Shown one piece after another: positions 34,522 through 42,770 of a stretch of 64,000 nucleotides of DNA. The first letter of the stretch is position 1. Each line of letters opens with the position of its first letter. A program made the position numbers and the translations under genes. Under the pieces are notes generated by a model. It saw nothing but the letters and a program-made list of their open reading frames with translations, made no database searches and was not told the DNA's origin. Source of the DNA: CAJQGY01 sp905478015 (lineage in GTDB: Bacteria > Pseudomonadota > Gammaproteobacteria > Magnimaribacterales > D2472); contig CALSPZ010000001.1 of the NCBI GenBank assembly GCA_943788365.1, positions 496,001 to 560,000 on the forward strand. The letters run 5' to 3'.

Positions 34522-35673
34522 ATGATTCTAAATAAAGAACATCTTGCAATTCGAGATACCGTTAAAGCATTTATAGAAAAAGAAATTAATCCGCATACAA
34601 ATGAGTGGGAAAAAGAAGGAATCTTTCCGGCACATGATCTATTTAAGAAAATGGGAGATTTGGGTTTGCTTGGTATCTCAAAGCCATCAGAATATGGAGG
34701 AATGGGGCTTGATTACAGCTATCAGGTTGTTTTCTCTGAAGAGCTTGGGTTAATTAGCAGCGGAGGCGTTTCTATGGCAATAGGAGTTCAAACTGACATG
34801 GCTACCCCTGCTCTAGCAAAATATGGAAGTGATCAACTTAGGAAAGATTTTTTAGCTCCTGCTGTGGCTGGTGATATGGTCTGCTCGATTGCTGTAAGTG
34901 AACCTAGCGCAGGTTCAGATGTCTCTGCTATAAAAACAAAAGCTATTAAAGATGGAGATGACTATGTAATTAATGGGACAAAGATGTGGATTACTAATTC
35001 CACTCAAGCTGATTTTATTTGTTTGCTAGCAAATACCTCAGAAGGAAGTCCGCATAGCAATAAATCTTTGATTGTAGTTCCCATGGATCTTCCTGGAATA
35101 ACTCTATCTGATCGATTTGATAAGTTAGGAATGAGATCGTCTGATACGGCCCAGATATTTTTTGATGACGTGAGGGTGCCTCAACGAAATTTAATAGGTA
35201 CAGAAGGGAAAGGTTTTAGATATCAAATGGAACAATTCCAAGAAGAAAGAATATTTGGAGCTGCAGGTGCTCTTAAAATGTTGGAACAAGTTATAAAAGA
35301 TACCATTGAATACACAGCTCAAAGAAAAGCATTTGGTAAATCAATCCTTGATAACCAGGTTGTACATTTTAGACTTGCTGAGCTTCAGACCGAAGTCGAG
35401 CTCTTAAGAGCATTAGTTTATTCAGCAACGGAAGAATATATAAATGGTGAAGATGTAACCATGAAGGCCTCAATGATGAAACTTAAGGCAGGCAGGTTAG
35501 GCAGAGAGGTAACTGACAGCTGTCTTCAATATTGGGGAGGAATGGGTTATATGTGGGATACCCCAGTATCAAGGGCATTTAGAGATGGAAGGCTTACCTC
35601 CATTGGAGGCGGTGCTGATGAAATTATGCTTGGAATTATTTCAAAACATATGGGTACATCCCCCAGCAGATAG
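34522..35673 (+). CDS. acyl-CoA dehydrogenase
   Basis: FAD enzyme introducing the alpha-beta double bond of an acyl-CoA. It has 383 residues with the signature CSIAVSEPSAGSDVSAIKT (about 121-139), the WITN flavin segment and QYWGGMGYM. The usual catalytic Glu near the C-terminus (YEGT) is replaced here by IGGGADEIML (Gly362), but Glu242 in FQEERIFGAAG aligns with the Glu used by isovaleryl-CoA dehydrogenase. A branched or terpenoid acyl-CoA is therefore a better guess than a straight-chain one. It is an isolated gene with a 5-base gap to the convergent 35679 gene. Confidence 0.92.
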   Translation: MILNKEHLAIRDTVKAFIEKEINPHTNEWEKEGIFPAHDLFKKMGDLGLLGISKPSEYGGMGLDYSYQVVFSEELGLISSGGVSMAIGVQTDMATPALAKYGSDQLRKDFLAPAVAGDMVCSIAVSEPSAGSDVSAIKTKAIKDGDDYVINGTKMWITNSTQADFICLLANTSEGSPHSNKSLIVVPMDLPGITLSDRFDKLGMRSSDTAQIFFDDVRVPQRNLIGTEGKGFRYQMEQFQEERIFGAAGALKMLEQVIKDTIEYTAQRKAFGKSILDNQVVHFRLAELQTEVELLRALVYSATEEYINGEDVTMKASMMKLKAGRLGREVTDSCLQYWGGMGYMWDTPVSRAFRDGRLTSIGGGADEIMLGIISKHMGTSPSR

Positions 35674-35678
35674 TTATT

Positions 35679-35987
35679 TTAGCTACCGAATCTTATTAAG
35701 TTTTTTGCCATTTTTTTTGAGTATCTTTTAAAGATCTTTAAAGATTTTTTTAAATCTTTTTCATTTTCATTTTCAGCCAATGAATAACCATCCCAATAGG
35801 TAATGCTAAACCCTTCTTCGGTTTGAATTAGATCTATAGATGCAGCATCTGTATTATTCTTGTCGTTATGACTTATATGAATTGAGCTATCTTTTAAATC
35901 TATTGTTGTATTTGGAACCTCTGAAAAAATAGATTTAAAGAGGTTTTCAATTGCAATATGATTATTTTTTATACTTGTGTTGATCAT
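35679..35987 (-). CDS. small protein of unknown function
   Basis: About 102 residues from the ATG at 35987 (a TTG at 36014 is an alternative), with no signal peptide. It has a mixed alpha/beta N-terminal half (SSIHISHNDKNN, IDLIQTEEGFSITYWDGYSL) and a very basic C-terminal helix (KDLKKSLKIFKRYSKKMAKNLIRF) that could contact nucleic acid. It overlaps the DUF2805 gene by 26 bases in another frame, and is last in the rsmJ-54 aa-DUF2805 run. No family recognised. Confidence 0.6.
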   Translation of the reverse strand: MINTSIKNNHIAIENLFKSIFSEVPNTTIDLKDSSIHISHNDKNNTDAASIDLIQTEEGFSITYWDGYSLAENENEKDLKKSLKIFKRYSKKMAKNLIRFGS

Positions 35988-36225
35988 AGGAGTGATGTCT
36001 GCCCTCAACGCCAAATGTTCTCAGGCCAACATGTTTTGTTTTTCTTCCTCTTGCTCTTTTTCTCCATAGCGTATAACTATTTTTTTTTAAATTATCCCGC
36101 ATAAGATCTTCAACTTGATTTTGATTGAGGCCATAGGATGCTTCAATTGCATCAAAAGGAGTTCTATCCTCCCAGGCCATCTCAATAATTCTTGAGATAT
36201 CTACCTTGGTTAGCTCTGTTTCCAT
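35962..36225 (-). CDS. TIGR03643/DUF2805 family protein
   Basis: An 87-residue basic protein matching the DUF2805 family: IIEMAWEDRTPFDAIEASYGLNQNQVEDLMR, then LKKNSYTLWRKRARGRKTKH and a His/Lys tail. The first half looks like a helix-turn-helix and the second is strongly basic, so nucleic acid binding is likely; function unknown. The start lies three bases after the stop of the 54-residue gene. Confidence 0.88.
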   Translation of the reverse strand: METELTKVDISRIIEMAWEDRTPFDAIEASYGLNQNQVEDLMRDNLKKNSYTLWRKRARGRKTKHVGLRTFGVEGRHHSYDQHKYKK

Positions 36226-36228
36226 TAA

Positions 36229-36393
36229 CTACTTGAGCCTTTTAACTTCAGCCTCTAGTTCTGCAACTCTTCTTTTGAGAGGTTCAATATCTTCTTTTTT
36301 AACAAAGCCTGATTCTTTCATAAATTTTTCTAATGCGGGCTTCATCATTTTTTCCATATTCTTCATATCTTTCATCATTCCAAATGGATTCAT
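36229..36393 (-). CDS. 54-residue coiled-coil protein, phasin/UbiK-like tail
   Basis: The ATG at 36393 has an excellent AAAGGAG six bases upstream that overlaps the rsmJ stop. The product starts MNPFGMMKDMKNMEKMMKPA, a Met-rich amphipathic segment, and ends with the heptad helix EDIEPLKRRVAELEAEVKRLK. The GFVKKEDIEPLKRRVAELE part resembles the C-terminal coiled coil of phasin-like PhaF/PhaI and UbiK/BMFP proteins (short loop, then a trimerising helix). Too short for standard gene calling but in an operon on both sides, so very likely real. Confidence 0.75.
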   Translation of the reverse strand: MNPFGMMKDMKNMEKMMKPALEKFMKESGFVKKEDIEPLKRRVAELEAEVKRLK

Positions 36394-36404
36394 ACTTATC
36401 TCCT

Positions 36405-37136
36405 TTAAATATATATATCAAACCTAGTTGATTTGCCTTTAATCTGATAATTTATTTTATTACAAATTAAAGGTGCTTTTATAGGCCTCTTTAAAATTAT
36501 CTTTTTATGCTCACTGGTTCTAAATTCATGAAATATTTCATCGCCCATATCTTTAATGGACTCAAGGTCTATTGCTTTTCTGAGAAGTTCTATGTCACCT
36601 GATCTTTTTGAAGACTTTGAGCTGTCAGGATAAAGAGGATCTAAATAGATCAGATCAGATTTGTTATAGGATTTATAAATTTCTGCAGAATTTCCATGAA
36701 CTAATTTAAGGTTTTTTAAAAACGGAAGTGCTTCTTCTGATCTTTTGCATGCATCTCTTATTAACAAGAAGATGATCTTGCTCTGTTCACATGCTATGAC
36801 CTTATGGCCAAGTGATAAAAAAATCATTGAATCTGCCAACATCCCTGCTGTACCATCAAATATTGTTAATCTTTCTGTAGTTTTTCCTATAGCTTTTTTT
36901 AGCTGCTTTTCGTGCTCAGGCCTTCTGAGTCTCCAACCTATCGCGCCTTTTAGAAAATCTATTCTTAGCTCTCTTCTTCCATCTTTAGTATTTGAATTAA
37001 AAGATAGCCCATCGTTGCTCAATAGAAGATAGTTATCTGTATTTGGTATGTCTTGAGTAACATAAGAGTGAAGAAATCTTGAGATTTTGTGTGCTTCTGG
37101 CAATTTTTCATCGCTAGTTAGAACGGGGCAATCCAT
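36405..37136 (-). CDS. rsmJ: 16S rRNA (guanine1516-N2)-methyltransferase RsmJ
   Basis: Rossmann methyltransferase acting on 16S rRNA. It has the RRELRIDFLKGAIGWRLRR lead block, the SAM motif TIFDGTAGMLADSMIFLSLGHKV, and DLIYLDPLYPDSSKSSK, which corresponds to the DPMYP...KKS motif of RsmJ (YhiQ). 243 residues. The ATG at 37136 shares a base with the uppP stop (TGATG), so the genes are coupled. Confidence 0.9.
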   Translation of the reverse strand: MDCPVLTSDEKLPEAHKISRFLHSYVTQDIPNTDNYLLLSNDGLSFNSNTKDGRRELRIDFLKGAIGWRLRRPEHEKQLKKAIGKTTERLTIFDGTAGMLADSMIFLSLGHKVIACEQSKIIFLLIRDACKRSEEALPFLKNLKLVHGNSAEIYKSYNKSDLIYLDPLYPDSSKSSKRSGDIELLRKAIDLESIKDMGDEIFHEFRTSEHKKIILKRPIKAPLICNKINYQIKGKSTRFDIYI

Positions 37137-37927
37137 CAAATGATTATAAGAATTAAACCAAGAGCTAATCTATAAACAATAAATGGTGCTACGCCTATTT
37201 TTTCAACAAATAATAAGAAGTATTTAATGGTAAGAAAAGCAATAATGGATGAAATAACAAAACCTATGATTAAGTGCAATAAATTTATACTTACCGAAGC
37301 TGAAGCTATATCAATTGTTAAAAAAACCAAGGCACCTAATATAGTCGGTATGCCAAGCATGAAGGAAAATTTTGAAGCTTCCTTCATGCTAAGGCCAAGC
37401 AATAGACCTGCTGTAATTGCAGTACCAGACCTTGATGCTCCTGGAATAAGTGCAAATATTTGAAAAAATCCAATAAAGATTGCAGCAAACAATGTAAGTT
37501 GCATTATGTCTTTAGTTTTGGGGCTAATTTTGTATGCAAGATATAAGATGAAGGCAAAAATAATATTCATTAAAGCTATGCTATTCAAAGTGAAGAGTCT
37601 TTGCTGAATAATATCTGATGAGGCCAAGCCTGCCATAACAATTGGAATTGTTGCGACAATCAAAAGTACTGCCAGGCTTCTATCTTCAGTAAATTCTTTG
37701 CTTGAAGTAAAAAATGATTTGATCATTCTTTTTATCTCTTCCTTAAAATACATAATCACCGCAACTAAGGTCCCGGCATGAGTAGCAACATCAAAGCTTA
37801 AGCCCAAGTCTTTTGTTCCAAATAGTAGATTAGGAAGTAATAAGTGAGCTGAACTAGAAATAGGCAGGAATTCAGTTAGTCCTTGGATCAGGCTAAGAAT
37901 AATAATTAAGATTATTTCACTAATCAT
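37136..37927 (-). CDS. uppP: undecaprenyl-diphosphatase UppP (BacA)
   Basis: Inner membrane enzyme that dephosphorylates undecaprenyl pyrophosphate to recycle the cell wall lipid carrier. It has about eight transmembrane segments with both active-site blocks: GLTEFLPISSSAHLLL near the N-terminus and IPGASRSGTAITAGLLLG in the middle. Length 263. Overlaps tsaB by 8 bases and rsmJ by one. Confidence 0.96.
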   Translation of the reverse strand: MISEIILIIILSLIQGLTEFLPISSSAHLLLPNLLFGTKDLGLSFDVATHAGTLVAVIMYFKEEIKRMIKSFFTSSKEFTEDRSLAVLLIVATIPIVMAGLASSDIIQQRLFTLNSIALMNIIFAFILYLAYKISPKTKDIMQLTLFAAIFIGFFQIFALIPGASRSGTAITAGLLLGLSMKEASKFSFMLGIPTILGALVFLTIDIASASVSINLLHLIIGFVISSIIAFLTIKYFLLFVEKIGVAPFIVYRLALGLILIII

Positions 37928-38570
37928 TTAATTTCTTGTAGCTTGTATCTTTTATATAAATTGGATTTGCGTCTTTAGGGTTATATTCTTTGTCATTTGA
38001 GTATCTAACCAATGCCAGCTCAATCATTGTTGAGGCATCAGAAGTTTTTTCAGCGCCCTCAGGCAAGTCCAACCAACCATTACCAATAAAAGTGTCATCT
38101 TTGTTCGCTAAAAATAATTTATCTAGCTCATCTCGAGCCATAAGAGATTCATCACTAACTGAGGTTAATAGACTATTTTTTAGCTCATAAGAGGAATAAT
38201 AAACTTCAGAATCAATATCAGAAGCTATTGAGGTGTGAATTATGGAATCATTCGTAAAAAAAAGTGAGTGCCCAAAGGCAATGCATTCTAAGTTTGATAA
38301 AGCCATAAGGGGTTTTTGTTGAACCAATGCGATGGCTTTAAGGAATGTTGCAACACTTCTAATAGAGGTATATGAACCAGGTCCTTGACCAAAAACAAAC
38401 AAATCAAAGGCAGATAAATCATTCGAAGTAACATTAATTGTTTTGAGAAGGTTCTGCCAGTCCGGTCTATCTTTTCTCTTATGATCAACACTTATGGATA
38501 AAAGGTCATCTCCTATTTTAGATGCTACAGAAGTCTTATTTCCAATTGAATCAATTGCAAGGATATTCAT
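37920..38570 (-). CDS. tsaB: tRNA t6A biosynthesis protein TsaB
   Basis: ASKHA-fold partner of TsaD in threonylcarbamoyladenosine (t6A37) synthesis. It starts with ILAIDSIGNKTSVA and has FGQGPGSYTSIRSVATFLKAIAL, the family's best-conserved block, and the middle NLECIAF segment. The 216-residue length is typical. ATG follows the adk-side junction directly (adk is downstream); the frame overlaps uppP by 8 bases. Confidence 0.93.
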   Translation of the reverse strand: MNILAIDSIGNKTSVASKIGDDLLSISVDHKRKDRPDWQNLLKTINVTSNDLSAFDLFVFGQGPGSYTSIRSVATFLKAIALVQQKPLMALSNLECIAFGHSLFFTNDSIIHTSIASDIDSEVYYSSYELKNSLLTSVSDESLMARDELDKLFLANKDDTFIGNGWLDLPEGAEKTSDASTMIELALVRYSNDKEYNPKDANPIYIKDTSYKKLND

Positions 38571-39215
38571 CTATATATTTTCTTTTATATCTTTAAAAAC
38601 CTCTTGTACACTATTAGTCCCATCTACTGAGAAGTAGTTAAGTCCCGTCTTGTTAGCAATGTTTGAATAGAAATTTGTTAGTGGCTTGGTTTGCTCGTGA
38701 TATACGCTCAACCTTTTAATAACTGTTTCAGGTTTATCATCCTCTCTTTGAATAAGCTCTTCCCCAGAAACATCATCAAGCCCTTCACTTTTAGGAGGAT
38801 TAAAAGTCACGTGATAGTTTCTACCAGATGCAGGATGCACCCTCCTACCAGACATTCTCTCAACAATAACCTCATCTTTGACCAGTATCTCTATAACATG
38901 TGAAAAGGTTACTCCCATTTCGTCAAGAATTTGAGCTTGTCCTAACGTCCTCGGAACACCATCAAACAATGACCCATTTACACAGTCAGACATTTTAAGT
39001 CTATCTTCAATTAAGGAGCCAATAACATCATCTGAAACAAGCCCGCCGGAATCTAAAATATTTGAAACCTTCTTGCCAAGACTTGACCCTGAAGCAACAG
39101 CTTCCCTTAACATGTCACCGGTGCTTAATTTAGGAATATTAAGGAGTTCACAAATCAAGTCTGCTTGTGTTCCCTTGCCAGCCCCTGGTGGGCCCAATAG
39201 AATTATATTTTTCAT
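38571..39215 (-). CDS. adk: adenylate kinase
   Basis: Interconverts 2 ADP with ATP + AMP. The P-loop GPPGAGKGTQ is at 7-16, the AMP-binding KLSTGDMLREAV and the DGVPRTLGQAQ segment follow, and the long LID (GRRVHPASGRNYHVTFNPPK) lacks zinc cysteines, as in other Gammaproteobacteria. Length 214. The start overlaps acpS by ATGA; the stop abuts tsaB (TAGATG). Confidence 0.97.
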   Translation of the reverse strand: MKNIILLGPPGAGKGTQADLICELLNIPKLSTGDMLREAVASGSSLGKKVSNILDSGGLVSDDVIGSLIEDRLKMSDCVNGSLFDGVPRTLGQAQILDEMGVTFSHVIEILVKDEVIVERMSGRRVHPASGRNYHVTFNPPKSEGLDDVSGEELIQREDDKPETVIKRLSVYHEQTKPLTNFYSNIANKTGLNYFSVDGTNSVQEVFKDIKENI

Positions 39216-39589
39216 GTTTCTAATATAGCAAATGCTACTACATATTTTTTTTCGTCTGCAAGACTAACATGAGTTTTTGAAATACCCAAATTATTCATCT
39301 TGCTCTTAAGGTTGTTATTTGGAACGAAGATAGGCTTTCCAAGGCCATCTCTTGTAATTGTCATGTTAGGTAAAGTTACCTCATTCCTAATACCAGTTCC
39401 AAGAGCTTTTGAGACTGCTTCTTTGATGCAAAATTGTTTTGCAAGGTATCTAGGTTTTTTTGAACTTTCAAGTTCTTTAAATATAGTTAGCTCATCTGAA
39501 CTTAGGCATTTTTTTGCAAAAGGTTCTATAGATTTCATCTCCTCAAACCTTGAAACTTTGACTATATCGGTTCCAATCCCAAATATCAT
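39212..39589 (-). CDS. acpS: holo-[acyl-carrier-protein] synthase
   Basis: Transfers phosphopantetheine from CoA to ACP. The Mg site GIGTDIVKVSRFEE is at the N-terminus, and FCIKEAVSKALGTGI is the second signature. Length 125. Overlaps recO and adk by four bases each (ATGA). In most Gammaproteobacteria pdxJ lies between recO and acpS; it is absent here. Confidence 0.96.
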   Translation of the reverse strand: MIFGIGTDIVKVSRFEEMKSIEPFAKKCLSSDELTIFKELESSKKPRYLAKQFCIKEAVSKALGTGIRNEVTLPNMTITRDGLGKPIFVPNNNLKSKMNNLGISKTHVSLADEKKYVVAFAILET

Positions 39590-40278
39590 TGAGCTAATCT
39601 CCTAAATATATCTCTACTGGCAAGCTCTCTTCCGTCAAGACAAAGCAAAATAGCTTCTTTTGTAATTCTCTTTAAAGAGCTTTTTGGGACTCGATTAAGA
39701 TTTCTATCTCTAATATCAAAAATCTCTCTACCTGAAAGCTCTCCTTTGTCTGACTTTCTAAAGCCTCTTTCTGAAATAAACCTATATGTAGAACCTTCTA
39801 ATATTGGGTCATCGTTATCAATATCTGATTCAAAGTCTATTCCATATCCGAGCATTTCAAGCATATCTAGCTCAAACGATCTTAGAGATAGCTCTAGATC
39901 ATCATGCTTAACCTTTTCTAAAAACTGCTCATATAAAATAAACAGCTCCTCATGGATAGCATTCTTTGGTAGTAACTTGCTTAGAAGCTCATTAATATAT
40001 AAAAGGCTGTAACTTGTCTTTGAAAAGTTGTCCATGGATAAAGAAAAATCTCTGTCAATATTAGTAAGGGTTTTTAACTCTGATCTTCCAGAACAGGTGA
40101 TCTTTAATTTACAAAAAGGTGAGAGGTATCCAAAGAATTTTGATTTAGGTTTCTTTGCTCCCCTAGCAATAATTGAAATTTTTCCAAATGATTTCGTGAA
40201 CACATCAGCTATAACAGATGTTTCTCCATAAGATCTTTGATGTAAAAGGAAACATTCATCCCAGTCACTAGGATTCAT
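39586..40278 (-). CDS. recO: DNA repair protein RecO
   Basis: Loads RecA on SSB-coated gaps with RecR. The N-terminal OB fold begins with CFLLHQRSYGETSVIADVFTKSFGKISIIARGAKKPKS, then a helical domain. About 230 residues from the ATG at 40278, which is preferred over a TTG at 40296. No zinc cysteines are visible in the C-terminal part, as in E. coli RecO. Overlaps era by 11 bases. Confidence 0.93.
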   Translation of the reverse strand: MNPSDWDECFLLHQRSYGETSVIADVFTKSFGKISIIARGAKKPKSKFFGYLSPFCKLKITCSGRSELKTLTNIDRDFSLSMDNFSKTSYSLLYINELLSKLLPKNAIHEELFILYEQFLEKVKHDDLELSLRSFELDMLEMLGYGIDFESDIDNDDPILEGSTYRFISERGFRKSDKGELSGREIFDIRDRNLNRVPKSSLKRITKEAILLCLDGRELASRDIFRRLAQ

Positions 40279-41173
40279 AGCTAGCACCAACCCCAAGACT
40301 TTGAATATAATCTGAATCTGTATTCCAGTTCTTTTTAACCTTAACCCATGTTTTTAAGAAAACTTTTTTATCAAAATACTCTTCAAGATCCAGACGAGCT
40401 TGCTGGCCTATTTTTTTTAGTGTTGCGCCCTTATTGCCTATAACTATTTGCTTTTGACTGTCTCTAACAACAAATATTACAACATGAATTTTTATAATCT
40501 TTTCTTCATCCTCAAAAAGCTCAACTTGAACGAAAGTATCATGGGGCAACTCATCACCTAACATTCTAATAATCTTTTCTCTAACAAGCTCAGAGATCAT
40601 AAACATATCTTTCTGATTACTTGTTGACATCTCATCACCATAGATATGATCGCCCTCTGGCAAATACTTGATGATTAAATTCTCAAGCTCCAAAATGCCT
40701 TCATCATATAAAGCTGATATTGGAATTATTTCTAGAAAGTTATATAGATCACTCAACCTTTCCATTAAAGGAAGAAGTTTTTGCTTATCATCTATTTGAT
40801 CAATTTTATTTACAACACAAATAACCCTAGCATTTGCCTCTTTGAGCTTATTAAGAACAGATATATCCTGTTCATCAAGTTTTAATCTCTGAGTAACAAA
40901 CAAGATGATATCGGAATACTCGATCAGACCCTCAGCAGACTTATTAAGAACTTTATTCATTATTTTAGGGGATTTAATATGCATACCAGGTGTATCTGCA
41001 AAAATTAACTGAGCATTATCAATATTCTTTATACCTAAAATATTATTTCTTGTTGTTTGTGATTTTCTGGAGGTGATAGATATTTTTTTGCCTAGAATAT
41101 GATTAAGAATTGTAGACTTACCAACATTTGGCTTGCCAATAATAGATACATACCCACAAAGCTGATTATTCAT
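40268..41173 (-). CDS. era: GTPase Era
   Basis: Ribosome assembly GTPase binding the 3' end of 16S rRNA. G1 is GKPNVGKST, G3 DTPG, G4 NKID; the C-terminal KH domain carries VIGNKGATLKKIGQQARLDLEEYF. Length 301. It overlaps rnc by 8 bases and recO by 11, keeping the classical rnc-era-recO order. Confidence 0.97.
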   Translation of the reverse strand: MNNQLCGYVSIIGKPNVGKSTILNHILGKKISITSRKSQTTRNNILGIKNIDNAQLIFADTPGMHIKSPKIMNKVLNKSAEGLIEYSDIILFVTQRLKLDEQDISVLNKLKEANARVICVVNKIDQIDDKQKLLPLMERLSDLYNFLEIIPISALYDEGILELENLIIKYLPEGDHIYGDEMSTSNQKDMFMISELVREKIIRMLGDELPHDTFVQVELFEDEEKIIKIHVVIFVVRDSQKQIVIGNKGATLKKIGQQARLDLEEYFDKKVFLKTWVKVKKNWNTDSDYIQSLGVGASYES

Positions 41174-41822
41174 TAATAATCCTAATGTCCTCTAAGACCT
41201 GCTCAGCAACTTTTGTTTCAGCGCTTTGTTTTGATTTTGAAGTAGACAAATAATTTTTTTCTTTAAATACCAAAGAGCATTCAAAACCAAGGGCATTTTC
41301 ATGGTGGTTATATTTTGGTGGTTTCATCCCCTTCGATTGAAATACTTCCTGCAATTCAGTTTTTGGATCTTTAAAAGAATTTTTAAGTGATATTTCATCA
41401 AGCTCTTTTGAGAAAATATTAATAGTTGCTATGGTTGCGTGATCCCAGCCCCCGTCAAGATAAATAGCTCCAATAAGTGACTCAAAACATCCTTCGTATA
41501 TAGATTTTTTATTATCCTCTTTCAAATTTGCAGTACCCTTGGATAGCTTTACAGCCTTATTTAATTTCAAAGATTTAGCTTTATCTGCAAGAGACTGAGA
41601 CTTTACAAGCATTGATCTTATTCGACTTAAATGCCCCTCAGTTGCATCGGGGTATTTTAAAAAAAGGTACTGAGAAATAACAGAATTTAGGATTGTATCT
41701 CCCAAAAACTCCAATCTTTCATTATTAGTTTCATTGCTGAAGCTTTTATGAACTAGAGATAGCTCTAGAAGCTGCTTATTGGTAAATGAATAGCCTATAT
41801 TTTTTTGAATTATCTCAAGCAT
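41166..41822 (-). CDS. rnc: ribonuclease III
   Basis: Double-strand-specific endonuclease that processes rRNA precursors. The catalytic signature NERLEFLGDTILNSVISQYLF is followed by the second acidic cluster (YEGCFESLIGAIYLDGGW) and the C-terminal dsRBD starting DPKTELQEVFQSKG. Length 218. Its ATG shares one base with the lepB stop (TAATG). Confidence 0.97.
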   Translation of the reverse strand: MLEIIQKNIGYSFTNKQLLELSLVHKSFSNETNNERLEFLGDTILNSVISQYLFLKYPDATEGHLSRIRSMLVKSQSLADKAKSLKLNKAVKLSKGTANLKEDNKKSIYEGCFESLIGAIYLDGGWDHATIATINIFSKELDEISLKNSFKDPKTELQEVFQSKGMKPPKYNHHENALGFECSLVFKEKNYLSTSKSKQSAETKVAEQVLEDIRIINE

Positions 41823-42769
41823 TAATTGATCTTTCCTGCCCTGTCAAAGCTAGGCAAGCATGTCCAACATTCCCAGCTCATCCAAATATAGTCAGCTTTT
41901 CCGAAGAAGTGGTTCCTTGGAACAAACCCAACATCCTGCCTGCTATCATTTGAATTATCTCTATTGTCTCCCATAACAAAATAATAACCATCCGGAACTG
42001 TCCATTGCTGTGGATAGTTTTTATTTCTATCTGAGCTATTTCTAATCATATATGAAAGGTTGACTAATTCCTCAGTATAGAATTTTATAGTCTCAACCTC
42101 ATCAACTTCTTGAATTTGACCTGAGGGATACTTATATCTTCTTGTAACCGATTCTTTTTTATCAAATTCATAATTTTTAACAACAAGTTCATCGTTTATA
42201 TAGATTTTTTTATTAATATATTTTATTGAATCCCCAGGCTTTCCTATAAGTCTTTTTATATATGGAACAGGTTTGTGAGGCGGCACAAATACAACTACAT
42301 CTCCATAATCAGGGTCATTAAACTCTACAATTGGTTTGCTTAGCCTATCAACCTTTAGCCCATAATCAAATTTATTGACCAATATAAAATCTCCTATCTT
42401 TAGTCCTGGAAGCATAGAGGAGGATGGAATTTGATATGGTTCATATAAGAATGACCTTAGTACAAATATTATAAAAAGAGGAACGAGCGTTCCTCGAGTT
42501 GACTTTATTATTTCTTGATTTTTATAAAATAAGCCAATGAAAAAAACAATGAAGCCAATGATTACAGCTATAAATAGGACCACCCCCAGGTCACCTGACT
42601 CAAAAAATATACTCATTATCATCGCTATGAAAAAGACAGTTCCGATTGATGAAAGATTTTCTTCAATATATGGGTTGAAGCTTGATTCTGAGATATTTGA
42701 TTTGACCCATATAAAAATGCAAGCAAGAATACCAACTAAAGAAAATAAAAATAATGGATCAGTAAACAT
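41822..42769 (-). CDS. lepB: signal peptidase I
   Basis: Cleaves signal peptides of exported proteins. The catalytic Ser118 is in YQIPSSSMLPGLKIGDFILVN, the general base Lys172 in PYIKRLIGKPGD, and the MGDNRDNSNDSRQDVGFVP box is near the C-terminus. The N-terminus has several hydrophobic segments in about 85 residues before the membrane anchor, more than the two of E. coli. AGGA precedes the ATG. The stop of lepA lies one base upstream. Confidence 0.96.
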   Translation of the reverse strand: MFTDPLFLFSLVGILACIFIWVKSNISESSFNPYIEENLSSIGTVFFIAMIMSIFFESGDLGVVLFIAVIIGFIVFFIGLFYKNQEIIKSTRGTLVPLFIIFVLRSFLYEPYQIPSSSMLPGLKIGDFILVNKFDYGLKVDRLSKPIVEFNDPDYGDVVVFVPPHKPVPYIKRLIGKPGDSIKYINKKIYINDELVVKNYEFDKKESVTRRYKYPSGQIQEVDEVETIKFYTEELVNLSYMIRNSSDRNKNYPQQWTVPDGYYFVMGDNRDNSNDSRQDVGFVPRNHFFGKADYIWMSWECWTCLPSFDRAGKIN

Positions 42770-42770
42770 A

